Shown here: positions 33,286 through 44,985 of the stretch, piece by piece
Layout: every line of letters begins with the position of its first letter
Position numbering within the stretch: the first letter of the stretch is position 1
Source of the DNA: Cucumis sativus
Lineage: Eukaryota > Streptophyta > Magnoliopsida > Cucurbitales > Cucurbitaceae
Direction: 5' to 3'
Assembly: GCF_000004075.3 (NCBI RefSeq)
Contig: NC_026660.2
Coordinates: 15,085,837 to 15,149,836 of the forward strand
DNA length: 64,000 nucleotides
Notes under the pieces: generated by a model
The model's database searches: none
Seen by the model: the letters and a program-made list of their open reading frames with translations, nothing else
Told to the model about the DNA's origin: nothing
Position numbers and translations under genes: made by a program

Positions 33286-36200
33286 TCATTCATAAATTAC
33301 GAATCTTGCAGTCATACCAGATGCCTGAAACGACAAACAAAAGGCAATCGGCATAACAGAATTAAGCAAGTTGTCTAGTTTCTCTATGATTAGTGAATCA
33401 AATTGTTACCGGAAAAGATGTGTGATGATAGAAAAGAAATTGAAAATGGTAGAGAATGACACCAAGTGTGTTCACTACGCTACAGATGAAAGGAGAAAGT
33501 AATTTTATAGTTCGAGGTAAATATCAAAAATTATATATATATAGGCGTCAATGAGATTAGAGGTTTTGTATATCACCTCTGAAAACCCTAGACCAGAAAT
33601 CGTATATTACATATAATCCGTATGCAATTTAGGTTTTGGGGGGTGTTGACCTTAGACCCCAACTTGACCAGGCAGCGAGAACGGTGTTTGGTTATTAAGA
33701 ATGTCATATATATATATATAAAGGCATTTCAACAAGGAACATACCACTTTGCAGATGTGCTCAATGATGTGTGTGCATAAAGGAACATACCATGGACGAG
33801 TGTTTTAATATTGAAGCTTGGCAGACATTGCTTCCTGCATCTCGGGAAAGCTGAAGCCTCACATGTGGAACACTCTTCCAACTCTCTCCTAGGGCAGGTT
33901 TTGAAGTACCTCTATCTCCGCCCACAGTGTGATTTGTTACCTTTGGTATTACAATTACAAGTTACTGGAAGTCAATAAAAAATGTATTTAATCCATTCTT
34001 TATAAGTTAAAACTAAAAATATCATAATGTAATTGAAGGAGTTGTATTCACGAAGAGACAAAAGGAATGATGTGAAGAAAAGAGAGCAGAAGTTTAGGAG
34101 AAATTACTTAAAATCAGAGAGGGTTAAAGACATTTACTGTTGACAGAAAGCCATGTTGTAATTGAAGAATCTTCAAGTAAGAAATTACCAGTACAGCTAT
34201 ATTATGTTCATGAGCTATTTTCTTCAGTAGAGTTCCAGCAGATATCATCAAAGCATGTCCTGTATATGCTTATCAAGTATGAATCTTCATTTATATTGTA
34301 TACAGAAGTCTAACATATGAAGTTCTTACAGATTCATGCATCTCATTCAACATTTAATTAATAATTATCTTTTTAAAACCACAGAAAATCTGAAATGACA
34401 ACCCAGGCAAACAAAGAAAACGAATGTCCAATTTCAAGTCACTTGGTATATGAGAACAATTATCAGTCTTAAATAAACCTTTAGAAATGTCTTGAATAAG
34501 CACATGAATATAATACACAGAATTCCTTTCCTGTACACCATATCTTTGTATTGTCTGAAGAAGCAAGAAATTGTACATGTACTTTCAATCAAGCTCAACA
34601 ATTATGCTTATGTGAAGGATAGACAGTTATCTACATCCAATCATGCGTACCCTGTGAACTACTTCCACCGAGGATGGGTGTAATTAGCGATGAAATTGAA
34701 TCTATAATCAGTAACTGCACTCTTCGATCCCCTTTGCACGTCTGATATGGTTTTAGTTTGTTAATTGGGATTAAAAAATTATGCCTGGTCAAACTCAAAT
34801 TCACCACCTAAGATGCATTATGTTTACTGTGAACCTGGGATCTCAAATTGAATTCCAACTGATGCAAGACATCGAACAGTGCAAAAATGTTGAATACAGA
34901 GTGACATGAAATACTGGTCATTACTCGCTGAAGCATGCTCTGTTCACTCTACGAAATGGATTCAAGAGATGGCCAGATCAAGTTGGAGCATTCACAAAAT
35001 ACAAACTTGGAAGAGGGAAACATAGAAAAGATAAGAATAAGTCACAAAAAGGGTAAATAAAGGCAACTGTTTACTCCAGGCATTGTTATATAGAATGTGA
35101 TAACGTTGACAAACCAGCAATTTGTTTTGGCTGGCAGCAAGTTGGCAACTTAGGAACTTAAGTAAAACAAGCTTATACAGCAATCCAAACAATCAACGAA
35201 GTATGATATTTGTTTTTCTAAGCCTTCAACAATCTCATAACACAGTGGTATATCTTTTAAACAAGAAAAAAGGCTTGAGGACCAAATATGTGTTCACCTT
35301 ATTATTTATAATCTCAGTCCATTGCAACAAAGACAATTTTTGCCTAGCCTGCACGACCATTTCCTTTGTGATTCTTTTTTGTGAAATCAACGATTTTCAT
35401 TGGGAAAAAGTGAAAGAATATAAAGGCATACAAAAAACAGGTCACCAAAACAACCCTACAAAAAGAAGGGGACTGACTAAGTAAAATGTTACCCATGGAA
35501 TAATTACAAAAATCTTTCAAAATGAAAGCCCAAAGGGACACGAGAAATCTAACGAAAGACCAAATCTCACTATGCTCCCCCTTACCCCGAAAGATTTGAT
35601 CGTTCCTCTCACCCCAAATGTCCCAAATAACAGTGCACACCTTTGCAAGCAATAAAAAAAAAAAGCCTATGTTTCTGAAGGGCAGATAGAGGAGGAACTC
35701 CTTGATTGTCGCTCTGACACTCCGAAGACCAGCAAAACTAACACCGAACTCTTGGAGGAAAGAGCTTATAAATAATAGGGTATGGTGTATGAGTAGTTTG
35801 GTCCCTAATCTTGTTTAACTGATGCACCATTAGATCATATTATTAGATTGCTTAAGTTTAGAAAGAAAAAAAAAAACAAATAAACAAGATTGTACTTCTT
35901 AAGTTGCTGAATTTTTTAATAGTGCTGCTATACTGAATTGCTTGAGCGGTTGACTGCCCCAAAATGCTAATTCGGCCAACATTTAATGATATTCTATATA
36001 GCAATGGCCAGGGTAACCGATTGTCAGTATAATTTTGGCAGTTGAAGTGGTTATAAGTTATCACTCTTTTCTAAACGGAAGACTATAATTTTCACTAAAA
36101 GAGATCGGTTATTTCCAATCTTAAAAAACCTTCAACAGCCACACGTAATCTAGTTACCCAATCTAAAGCAGTTCCGGGCTTCCAATTAACAAAGCCTGAG

Positions 36201-37117
36201 ATGCGTTGGGGTGAAAAGGAATTCCCTGTGTCCATGTAGAAAACCTCAGCCTTGTAGTTCTTTGCCACATTGGAAGCAGCTCGCAGACAAACCTTACCAT
36301 AAATATAAAAAATTCAAACGTATCATGTATAAACTAATTAATATAGTACCAGTGACATGTTAAACAGGTGGAGAAAAACAAACCCAATTACAGAAATCAA
36401 GTTCCTAACCCATAAATCAAACACTTGAATAATTAAAATTTGTAAATAGTCGTTCAAGTAGAATAGTAGCAATAAGTTCCAAATGCAAAATTCATCCTAG
36501 CAAAAAGAGTCCCGACTAGCTACCTGAGTTTTACCAGAAGACGATGGCCCAACAATCTCAGTCAACTGTCCCTCGCGTAGCCCACCTCCAAGCAAAACAT
36601 CAACCCTGCCATAAATTCCATTAAGTAAACAGATGAGCAATTGAACAAAAAAAAAAACGTTGTGAAAATACCCTTCAAAACCAATAGACAGAATATTCTT
36701 GTTTTCTCGAGCATCTTCCAAGAGCTCCAAACCATTGACCCATGGTTGTCGTTCAGTAGCATCAATTATTGAAAGGATTTGGGTAATTCCCTGTGTACAC
36801 ATACAAGGTATAGAGAAGTTGAGTACAGTGAATGATAAACAAGAGAACGGAAAGTGTAAGGAATGTTTCACCTGCTTCAATTTCTCTGATGCAGGCTGTT
36901 GTTCTGCAAAAGCAGCTAAAACGTATAGATCACGGATGAGGAAATCCTCCACTAGCAGCAAAATCAAAATGATGGGTTATATTGAAATTGAACTAAAATC
37001 AAATGGGACGAAGAAGAAGAAGAAAGTACCAGTGAAAATGCCGTGTGAAGCACAAAAGGTTAGGAAATTAGAGTCTATGAATGGGCAAAGCTCCTCCAGA
37101 GACTTCAATGGCGCCAT
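33286..37117 (-). CDS. RAD51D: RAD51D, RAD51-paralogue recombinase subunit
   Basis: Ten exons: 37030-37117, 36872-36951, 36672-36790, 36524-36605, 36158-36292, 34835-34948, 34651-34741, 34189-34259, 33791-33940 and 33286-33324. Together they encode 322 residues. All junctions are GT-AG with matching phase. RAD51D works in homologous recombination repair as a RAD51 paralogue and DNA-dependent ATPase. The N-terminal part reads [18 protein letters not shown], then [19 protein letters not shown]. Walker A GPSSSGKT is at about 115-122 and Walker B LLIID at about 216-220. The blocks [22 protein letters not shown] and [16 protein letters not shown] are typical RAD51D. The length matches other plant RAD51D proteins. 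Exon 6 has a second in-frame acceptor (start 34927) that would remove seven residues. The exon 5 end is the least certain boundary. Confidence 0.93.
35390..35790 (-). mobile_element. LINE 3' fragment inside RAD51D intron 5
   Basis: On the minus strand the translation contains [19 protein letters not shown], then [14 protein letters not shown] and IFRGK, then [14 protein letters not shown]. These are typical of the C-terminal end of plant non-LTR retrotransposon ORF2, after the RT and zinc-binding segment. The 3' end passes into an untranslated tail with CCCAATGAAAATCGTTG and a short A-rich run. Only the last few hundred bases are present, as expected for a 5'-truncated LINE. It lies in the same orientation as the host gene. 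Confidence 0.75.
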
Positions 37118-38108
37118 TTTCTTTTTCGCGCTCCAATGATTTTAGGGCTGCGTTTCGCTCGCAACAGTTCAAAGCAAAACGAGTCTATTTTCAAATTTTT
37201 GTTTTTCTGGATCATTTTCATTTTCATTTTTACTTTTTCAAATACAACAAATAAATTTTTTAATTAAAATATGTTTGTTATTTTTGTTTCTAAAAATTAT
37301 TTTAGAAAATAACACCTAAAATAGCTCATTTTCAAAAATAATAAATTGTCATTTTTTTGTTGTAATTGTGATCAATTCATGATAAAAATAAATTTTAAAT
37401 TGAACTCATTGTGTTTTCTAATACAACGAAAAAATAATTTATTTTTGTTTTTCACTACATTCTTTATTTATTAAAATAAGTTTTTAATACCAAACCTTTT
37501 TTTATCTTCTTCAAATTTTTTTAATGTTTTTGTCGATCTTTTCAATTAAAATTATTTCTCTATTTCTAGAATGAAATTTTCTAAAATTATTCAGTTTTAA
37601 GTAGATACAATTCTTTAATGAAATTACTTTTAAATATAATTAGTAAGAAAATAAAAAATGGTTTACCTAACCTAAACTTTCAATTTCATATTTAATAAAT
37701 ATCTAAGTATTAGCATAAGTTTGTAAACTATCATTTAAATTTTTTGAATAAATAACCTAATATATCTTATTTTCTCTCTTACTGTTGCATTGTTTCTTTC
37801 CTTATACTCGTGCTTTTAGTCATCTTTCAACTATCTCGATTGCATGAATCTAAAGAAAAAACTTGAAAATTATTTTATATTTTAGATATCATTATAATCT
37901 TCATCCCAAACTCGTCCCATTTTTACCCATAACAAATCTTCTACACCCCAACTAATTTCTCATTCTTATCACTTCTCCTCCTACCCCCAAAAGCACAAAG
38001 GTTTGAGGTTGAAAACAAATAAATCCTCGCTGCTACAATAAGAAAATGATTTGATATGATTTTAATAAACTTGATAATGAAAGAAATAAAAAAATAAGAA
38101 AATAGTAA
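37118..38108. other. Intergenic stretch between RAD51D and tRNA-His
   Basis: The first tens of bases contain the RAD51D leader and promoter; no TATA box is evident. The remainder is AT-rich and no gene was seen. Confidence 0.55.
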
Positions 38109-38180
38109 TGTGGCTGCTGGGATTCGAGCCCAGGTCTCCACGGCCACAACGTGGAATTCTTACCACTAAACTACAGCCAC
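38109..38180 (-). tRNA. tRNA-His (anticodon GTG)
   Basis: The 72-nt cloverleaf has acceptor GTGGCTG paired with CAGCCAC and discriminator A. The anticodon stem CCACG/CGTGG encloses the loop TTGTGGC, giving GTG. The T-arm contains GGCTCGAATCC. No intron. The extra G at position -1 required for His charging is not encoded: the base before the acceptor is T on the sense strand. It must therefore be added after transcription, as is usual for eukaryotic nuclear tRNA-His. Confidence 0.96.
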
Positions 38181-40255
38181 AATTTACTTTCAAAGTATTA
38201 TATTTATTTATATATTTTCCTTTTGGATGAACTTTAAATAATTAACCGAAGACAAAGAAAATGTCTAATTTCTCACTAAAAATGTTTTTAAAAAAATTGT
38301 TTATATTGGCTTAAGAAAAAATGTTTTTAAAAAACTTTTTTTTTATTGAAACAATTATTTCTATTTTGAATGGCTTTAAATACTTTAGTTTTTATTTTCA
38401 AAAACAACTTACTTTATTTTAGTTAAACACTTGAAAATGTAATTAAAAGACACTATTCATCTATCAATATTTTCATATTTTTATCTATCTCAATATTGAT
38501 ATGAAGATACAACATTTTCAATATATTGTTAAAAGAAGTAAGCGAAAAAAAGTGTCACTAATTTAAGTATAATATAAATAATATGTGTGTTCATTTGTTT
38601 AAAAATCATAAATTGTTTATTTAATAATAAGAAAAAGTACAAATTATTTATACTATGTCAAAAAGAACTACTAAACTACAAAAACTCATTGCATTTGATT
38701 TTGTCTAAAGTGTAATTAGTTTTTCCATTTTAACAATTTTGATAATTTGTTTGTTTTAGATTTATTTTTGAGAAATATATATATGCATTGATATTTACAT
38801 AAAATTAAGACCTCTACATGTTGGTTGAGGCGGATATTGATAAAAGTAGTCATCTCATTTACATTTGGAAACTCTTGCATAAGGTGAACTCCCAAGAAAC
38901 ACCTAGTTGATAAGCAACACCCATAATGCTAAACATATTTGGTTTAGATATTGATAAAAGATTAAAAAAAAAAATGTATTTTTCCTAACTTCAAGATTTC
39001 AACACCGAAAGAAAAGACTATCCATCGATCACCACGAAAATCAGCCTTTAGGCTCTGGCTCTTCGACCAGAGGCTGTAGCCGTTCTTGTCCCTCTTTCAA
39101 GGGCGGGCAGTAGTGCTTTTAGTTGTCCTTGCTTTCGTTGACTAAAGCTTAACTCAATCAGATAGTTCACTCAATAATCTCATTAATTTCATTCTCTCTC
39201 TCTCTCTGGTCAAAGATGAATTCTCCGCGGGCACCCATGTCTAAAAAATCTAACAACACAAGAATCCAAAGCAATGATAAAGTCTAGGAGATTCAATTCT
39301 ATAAAAATTATCTCGAAATGTGTTTTTATTCTCAAATGTCAAAAGTGCATTTTTTTTTTTACTAATCGACAAACATTCATTTACGTAACGAACATTCATT
39401 TATGACAGTGTACATAAATTGATACGTTTAGTCTTAAATATGTGGATGAACATGAATTTCAAGATTTATTAAGTCTCTTGGATGATCAGTATCTTTCTGG
39501 CTCTATTTGAAAGTTTAGCTGAATGCTCAAACACTCACCGTTGCCGATTATTTCTTTGTCAAATATCTTAAATCTTGATTCTCTTTTACAACTTTTCTCT
39601 CCTTAAGCTTCCAAATTATGGAGTTTCGAAATCATCCCGAATGATTTTGTTTCAAGATCTAACTATTTCATTTTTTATTTTTAAAAATAAATTATATTAT
39701 TTTTATCATTTATTAGGATAATTTGTATCACTGAAACTGATTGTATTTCTAGCTAAATTTATAAATAAAAAACTAAAAGCTACATTTTGTAAGTTTTAAA
39801 AATTTTGGTTTGATTTTTAAACTACTATTTTAATAGTTGGTAAGAAAGGAAAAATTTGAAGGTCGAAAAAATAGTGTCTATAGAACTTAAGTTTTCAAAA
39901 ACAAAATTTATTAAAGCTTTTGTTCCAACTTATCTCGTATATGGAAATATATATTTCTAAAATAATTCATGTATAACTCGAAAGTTGGGAAGAAAAATTG
40001 AGAATCTTAAAATCATTTTTCAAAATTTTCAATCTAAGAGGGGACAAAGAACTTTACCTACTTCCACCTAAAGAGCGAGAAGATCATTTTAAGAACAAAA
40101 GCAAGAAGCAGAAGAAAATTGGCCTCAGTAAAATATTATCTCTATCACCAATATTTCAGCAGTGAAAACCTACAACAAACCTATTCTAAATTCTACTTCC
40201 TTACCAATTTTCCACAACCCTTGTCTTTGGCTTTTTCAAATATAACATGGTCCAA
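38181..40255. other. Intergenic stretch left of the transporter gene
   Basis: No gene is supported. A CT microsatellite lies at 39192-39208. A small GC-richer patch at 39045-39120 has two hairpin-capable segments. Confidence 0.5.
39045..39120. other. GC-richer patch with two short hairpins
   Basis: CTCTGG-CTCTTCGA-CCAGAG and CCCT-CTTTCA-AGGG can form perfect short stems side by side in otherwise AT-rich DNA. No known RNA family was recognised. Confidence 0.3.
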
Positions 40256-43200
40256 TCATGGACTTTCCTTCATTGGGCTCGAAGATCGGCTCACCGAGCT
40301 TGATGATCGGTTCACTGGGCTTGATGATTGGCTCGTCTGGCTTGAAGAACGGTCCTCCGGCGTTTCAGAAGTTGGAAGTTTCTGAGTTGCATTTCGCAGG
40401 AAGCTTCTAGCATAAATCGAACCGAAGACCAAAACCTGAACATGGTTATAAAAAGAAGCAAGTGTTATGATTGAGGGATATGAAAATATTCGATAATGCG
40501 TTTGCAAAGGGTTGAAATCATGACTTACAGCTCCAATCCATTGTTCCCAGCTAAGAGGATGAGAAAACCATACGCAAGATAACATGATGCTGACCAACTT
40601 CAACCAAAAAAGAGTATGGTTCAGCATAAAAAGAATCATGACCAAGAAATTGAATCGATGAGCATAGAAGTTGATGAGATTTAAGAGTTAACCTGTCTTG
40701 TTGTCATTATGGTGGCAAAAGTCAGAGCTCCAAAAGTTCGAATTGTGTAAGAAATAAAAAATTGACTACCAGTTGCTACCTGTGGAGTCAACATTAGTTC
40801 GGCTCACAATCCGTTGATTCAAAGCTAGGACTCTTAACAATCAAACCAAACAAATAAATAAGACTGAAGAAGAAGAACTTAAAATTGAACGGCAGTATAA
40901 GGGTTACTCACTGTGGAGAGAAATGCAATGTCGAAGAAACAATCCTTATGAAGATAAACAAACTCAATTGCAGGGAGTAGATGACCTTGTAATATAAGAC
41001 CTAAACAACAAAGCAAAAGGTATGAAGTGAACATCAATTCAGAAGAGAGTAAGGTGAAATAATTGAACATTTTTGCAGCGTAAATACTATGAAGTGCTAT
41101 GCATATTAGAAAAGAAAAATTGATCAATTAACCCAAATCTCCTTCACAGCGGAGAATTGTATTTTCAGAAGGAATTGAGATCCAAATCTTGAATAGCAAG
41201 TGAAAGGTCGGTTTTTCACTTTATAGTATTCAAACTGCAATGCAGATTAGAAAAAACAGATTTGATAAATGAAGTCAAATCACCTTCCCAAAGTGAGCTT
41301 AGTTCACTAAGCACAAAATTTGTGTTAACGACCAAGATGTCTATAGTTTGAATCTCTCACCTCATATTGTACTAAAGAAAAGAAGAATAAGAAGGGGGGA
41401 ATTTCCTTCACAGCAGAGAATTTTGAAATCAGAAAGATTTACTCCAATGGCTAACATCAACTACCCTAACCCCAGCCTCTCGTTTCTTAGCATCCATGTT
41501 TCCTTGCACTCCCATTATCACACAGTCTGGAGGTGAGGGTTCAATTTTAGGAAACAAGTCCTGATTTTCAATCTTAATGAATACTCATTGTAATCATTGC
41601 ACTTTTCTCCCTCTCTTACAAACCGATATCATGAGTAGGTGTACACAATCCTTAAATTATCTCACGAAAGCACAGGCTGACCTTGCAATTACATGTAGTT
41701 CTAGTTGTCATGAAACATATAGGACTATAATATCCACGTACAACATCCTAATTCCTAGGTAGGTGAACACCCCGGGATTGCATCAACCCAAAATCTTTAC
41801 CTTCTTTTTTTTGGCCTCTTGACCACTAGGTGGCCGCGAAGTTTCTAAACATTCAATCGCAGTCAAAAAAATATGAAGCATGAAATCCAAAGTATCCTCC
41901 ACGAAATTAATCATCAAAGGTCAAAATGAGTTTACCAGATCAAGTAATAGAACAAGGAGCTGACCTGTCAGACTAAGAATGCAAGAACACAAAGTTGTAT
42001 AGAAAATTTGATTGTGTATGTCCATATTGTAGCCTTTGAAAAGTTTATCTTGGAATGTACTTGTAAAGCCATCAAACCTGTTAAATGCACCGAGTATTAG
42101 AAATTTGTCTGCTTACTAACCATTTATATATTGAGAGATTTAAAATTTTACATAAGATAACGATAAAAGATTAAGTGTCAGGGACATTGCACAATAGGGA
42201 CATTGCACAATAGATTTAATTCTTTTGATTCTTTTTGGACTGTGGTTCAACACACAGCCTCTTGGTGGAGTACGAATTACACCAAACACTTTTGTAATTA
42301 TAGCCTTTCTATGATTTTCAACAATTGGAAGGCCATTATGTCTTAGTTCCTTAGCTTCTTCCGGGGAGGGCCCTCTCATCCCTCGCCCTTAGGTTGTTCT
42401 GTTTTGTTATATGAATATACTTATCTCTTATCAAAAAAAATATTATGACTAAAATTTACTTCCCCTTAAAATCAAGCTTCAGCTCACACCATCCCCAATA
42501 AATTCAAGAAGAAATAGTATCATAACTGTATATGTTAAAGGTATGGTTCTCAAATTATTTTCTCTCGTTGATATCTTCCACATATTGCTTTTTCCTTGTT
42601 CTCCTCCCAGGAGGAGAAGACAGGAGATTTTCTCTCTTGTTATTTTGCTGAGTTTCTTCCCTTGTAGTTTTCTACCATTTCCCACGATAACTAAACTAAA
42701 AATTCAAAATAGAAGGATAAGGAATCTATCATCATTCAACAATAATTTAATGAGTTACAAATTATTACCCAAGATAACCAATCATAAGCGAGACACCCCA
42801 AACAGTGCTTTCCCTTCCTCTATCGTATGGACTAATCTCAGCTGATGCCTACAATTGGGGGGAGATTTAATAAATCATAAATCATCTGTAACAGGATTTA
42901 GAGTCACAACATTAACAACAAATATATGAAAACAAAATTTTAGAAAATATATTACATTGTATCTGATCTACCATATCAATATCTTCAGTGCATGTTGCCA
43001 TATAGGGAAAAATATAAACACTAGCAAATGTATCATTTAATCCATGAACAGTACCCAAAAGCACAGAGCACAAATCGTGAAGCAATTGAATTGACGAGAG
43101 GTGATGCACCACGGCATGGCACTCACCACATAACATTCTAATTACAAATGTAGACCACCTAAGATCCCCTCAAGAGCACATAAGGAGAACTATTTATTTT

Positions 43201-44985
43201 CAAAAACTAATCACCACTTGACAGCTCAGTATTCAAGAAATTCAGAGGAATTCAAACATTTCCACTTCGAATTGGTTTTGATTCTTCAAAAGGTTGAAGT
43301 TAACAAATGAGAATAATCTGTAGCATGTGTTGGTATTTACAAGCTGACTTTAAACATCCATTTTCACAGGTAAGTTTGGCACTAAAAAATAAATTGCATG
43401 ACATTATACATTAGATGAGGTACCAAACAAATGAAGTAGGATGCTACTATGTCCCCATCTCATAAATATGATAAAGAAAACAAGAACAGATGGTGACTAC
43501 AATCAAAGCGTTACCGGATAGAGAACAAATATCGAACAACCCAGAGTCACAATAAGAGCCAGCAAATAGTCATGACCCTTATATTTCTTTTGCATAATAA
43601 TGGTACCCCACACCTGTAAAATGATGGATAACAATAAAACAATTAGTCACTCAAGAACCTAATGCCCACGCCTCTCCATCCACTACAAATTGAAGGTAAC
43701 TCAAATACTAGAATGGGAAGAAATCAGAATGTAGATCAAGGTAGATTAATAGATTTCACAAAGAAAAACTACATCAATAAACACACTAGAAACTCTCACC
43801 ATGACAGGTATCATTTTAGCACACTTTGCCAGAGTTTGAACAGGAAAGCTGACATACTTGAGGGCCTATAGAAAAGCATGAGACAGTCAATCATGAATAT
43901 ACAGGAATATGTCGTGTGCCACAATCAAAGACTGGTCAGCGTACCTCATACTGACATGTGGTGGTCAATATGTTTGTTATTGAAACAAGGCAGTATTTGT
44001 AAACTGGGGCTACAGGGTCCACTGTCTTTTTACTTGCCTATATATACATATATCAAGAGAATCAGCGGAAACTCTAGAAAAGAAAGTATTTCATAAGTGT
44101 AAAATTAGAGGTTCACATAAAGCCAGGTAAGCTGCAGTATAAAGCAAATATTAGTAGCAATTATCCAAACATATTTTAATTTCACTTGAAAACCCTTAAG
44201 GAATACGCATAAAAATAAATTTCGGAAATCATCAAAGAACAGGCTCTTACCAGTAAAACACCTGCAGAAACTGCAGAAGTGGTAATGCGGTTACAAAAAA
44301 CAAGAAACAGTGAATGCTTAAAATAATCTTTGTTCACCCCATATGGAACTCTCATGATCTTTTCCTGTAAACAAAACAATCAAAGTGAGCTTAATAACTT
44401 ATGACGAGTGACAAATAACTTTGCAGAAGTCCTAGACAGCAGTTTACTTTTAGACCGTCAATCAAGCATAAAATTGAGCAAATGATATATCAATAGTCCA
44501 CTACTCTAGAGCAAGTACAAAGAACACCAGATCAATCCAAGGATCGCATGGGGAGATCAGGCATTAACGATGGACATTAACGTTATAGTTACTCCAAAAA
44601 TGTTTCCACACACACCCACACTCTTCTTCATTTCTTCCAAATTTCCCTCCTTAATCCTTAAACAACTGCTAAAACGAGTACTTAACAACCAACGAAGACA
44701 ACCCATCAAAAGGTTGAGCTTATCTGAGCATTGAAAAACGTGTACATTCTTAAAACATCCAAAGCTATTGATTCAATCAAATACCAAACTTGGGAAATTC
44801 CCAGGAAAAATAAAACATTAAAAAGAGAATATTGTACAAGATTGAAAAATCAAAAGAAGTAAAAGAGAAAAAAATGTTGGGGAAGTAACCTGCAAGACTC
44901 CGTAGGTGACGAGGGTGGTCATGATTCCAGCGACAGCAAATAACCCTTTCCATAGTTTATTATCTTTATCAGTAGGTTCGGCCAT
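40256..44985 (-). CDS. UTR5: UDP-galactose/UDP-glucose transporter, UTR5-like
   Basis: Eleven exons: 44890-44985, 44251-44364, 43945-44037, 43800-43865, 43515-43613, 42769-42848, 41965-42077, 40912-41000, 40693-40779, 40529-40597 and 40256-40435. They encode 361 residues with all phases consistent. The protein is a nucleotide-sugar transporter of the UAA/SLC35B family, which exchanges UDP-sugars for UMP across ER or Golgi membranes. Key blocks are EKIMRVPYG, LTTTCQYEALKYVSFPVQT, KCAKMIPVMVWG, GYLGFDGFTSTFQD, FISYTIRTFGALTF and FSHPLSWEQW; several hydrophobic membrane segments run through the protein. The resemblance is closest to the UTR5 group, though substrate cannot be told from sequence. 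The C-terminal tail is a Ser-rich four-fold heptad repeat and is unlike the tails I recall for this family. Confidence 0.92.
40280..40368 (-). repeat. 21-nt tandem repeat encoding the transporter tail
   Basis: Four units of about 21 nt (core CGATCATCAAGC) encode RSSSQTS, QSSSPVN, RSSSSVS and RSSSPMK in the gene frame. A second frame is also open through the repeat. Confidence 0.75.
41291..41390 (+). mobile_element. tRNA-derived SINE-like copy in transporter intron 7
   Basis: GAGCTTAGTTCACTAAGCAC resembles an A-box region. It is followed after about 40 bp by AGTTTGAATCTC, close to the pol III B box, and then by an A-rich run ACTAAAGAAAAGAAG. The order matches a tRNA-derived SINE, opposite to the host gene. 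Confidence 0.5.
42180..42450 (+). mobile_element. Retroposon-like fragment in transporter intron 6
   Basis: A block of non-intron-like composition ends in ACTTATCTCTTATC followed by eight As, a pattern seen at the 3' ends of plant LINEs and SINEs. An 18-bp direct repeat (GGGACATTGCACAATA twice) sits at its left edge. Family not identified. Confidence 0.4.

Noticed and set aside
36497-36967. 156-codon ORF taken as a complete gene
   Set aside because: It is RAD51D exons 2-4 read through two introns; splicing gives the correct protein.
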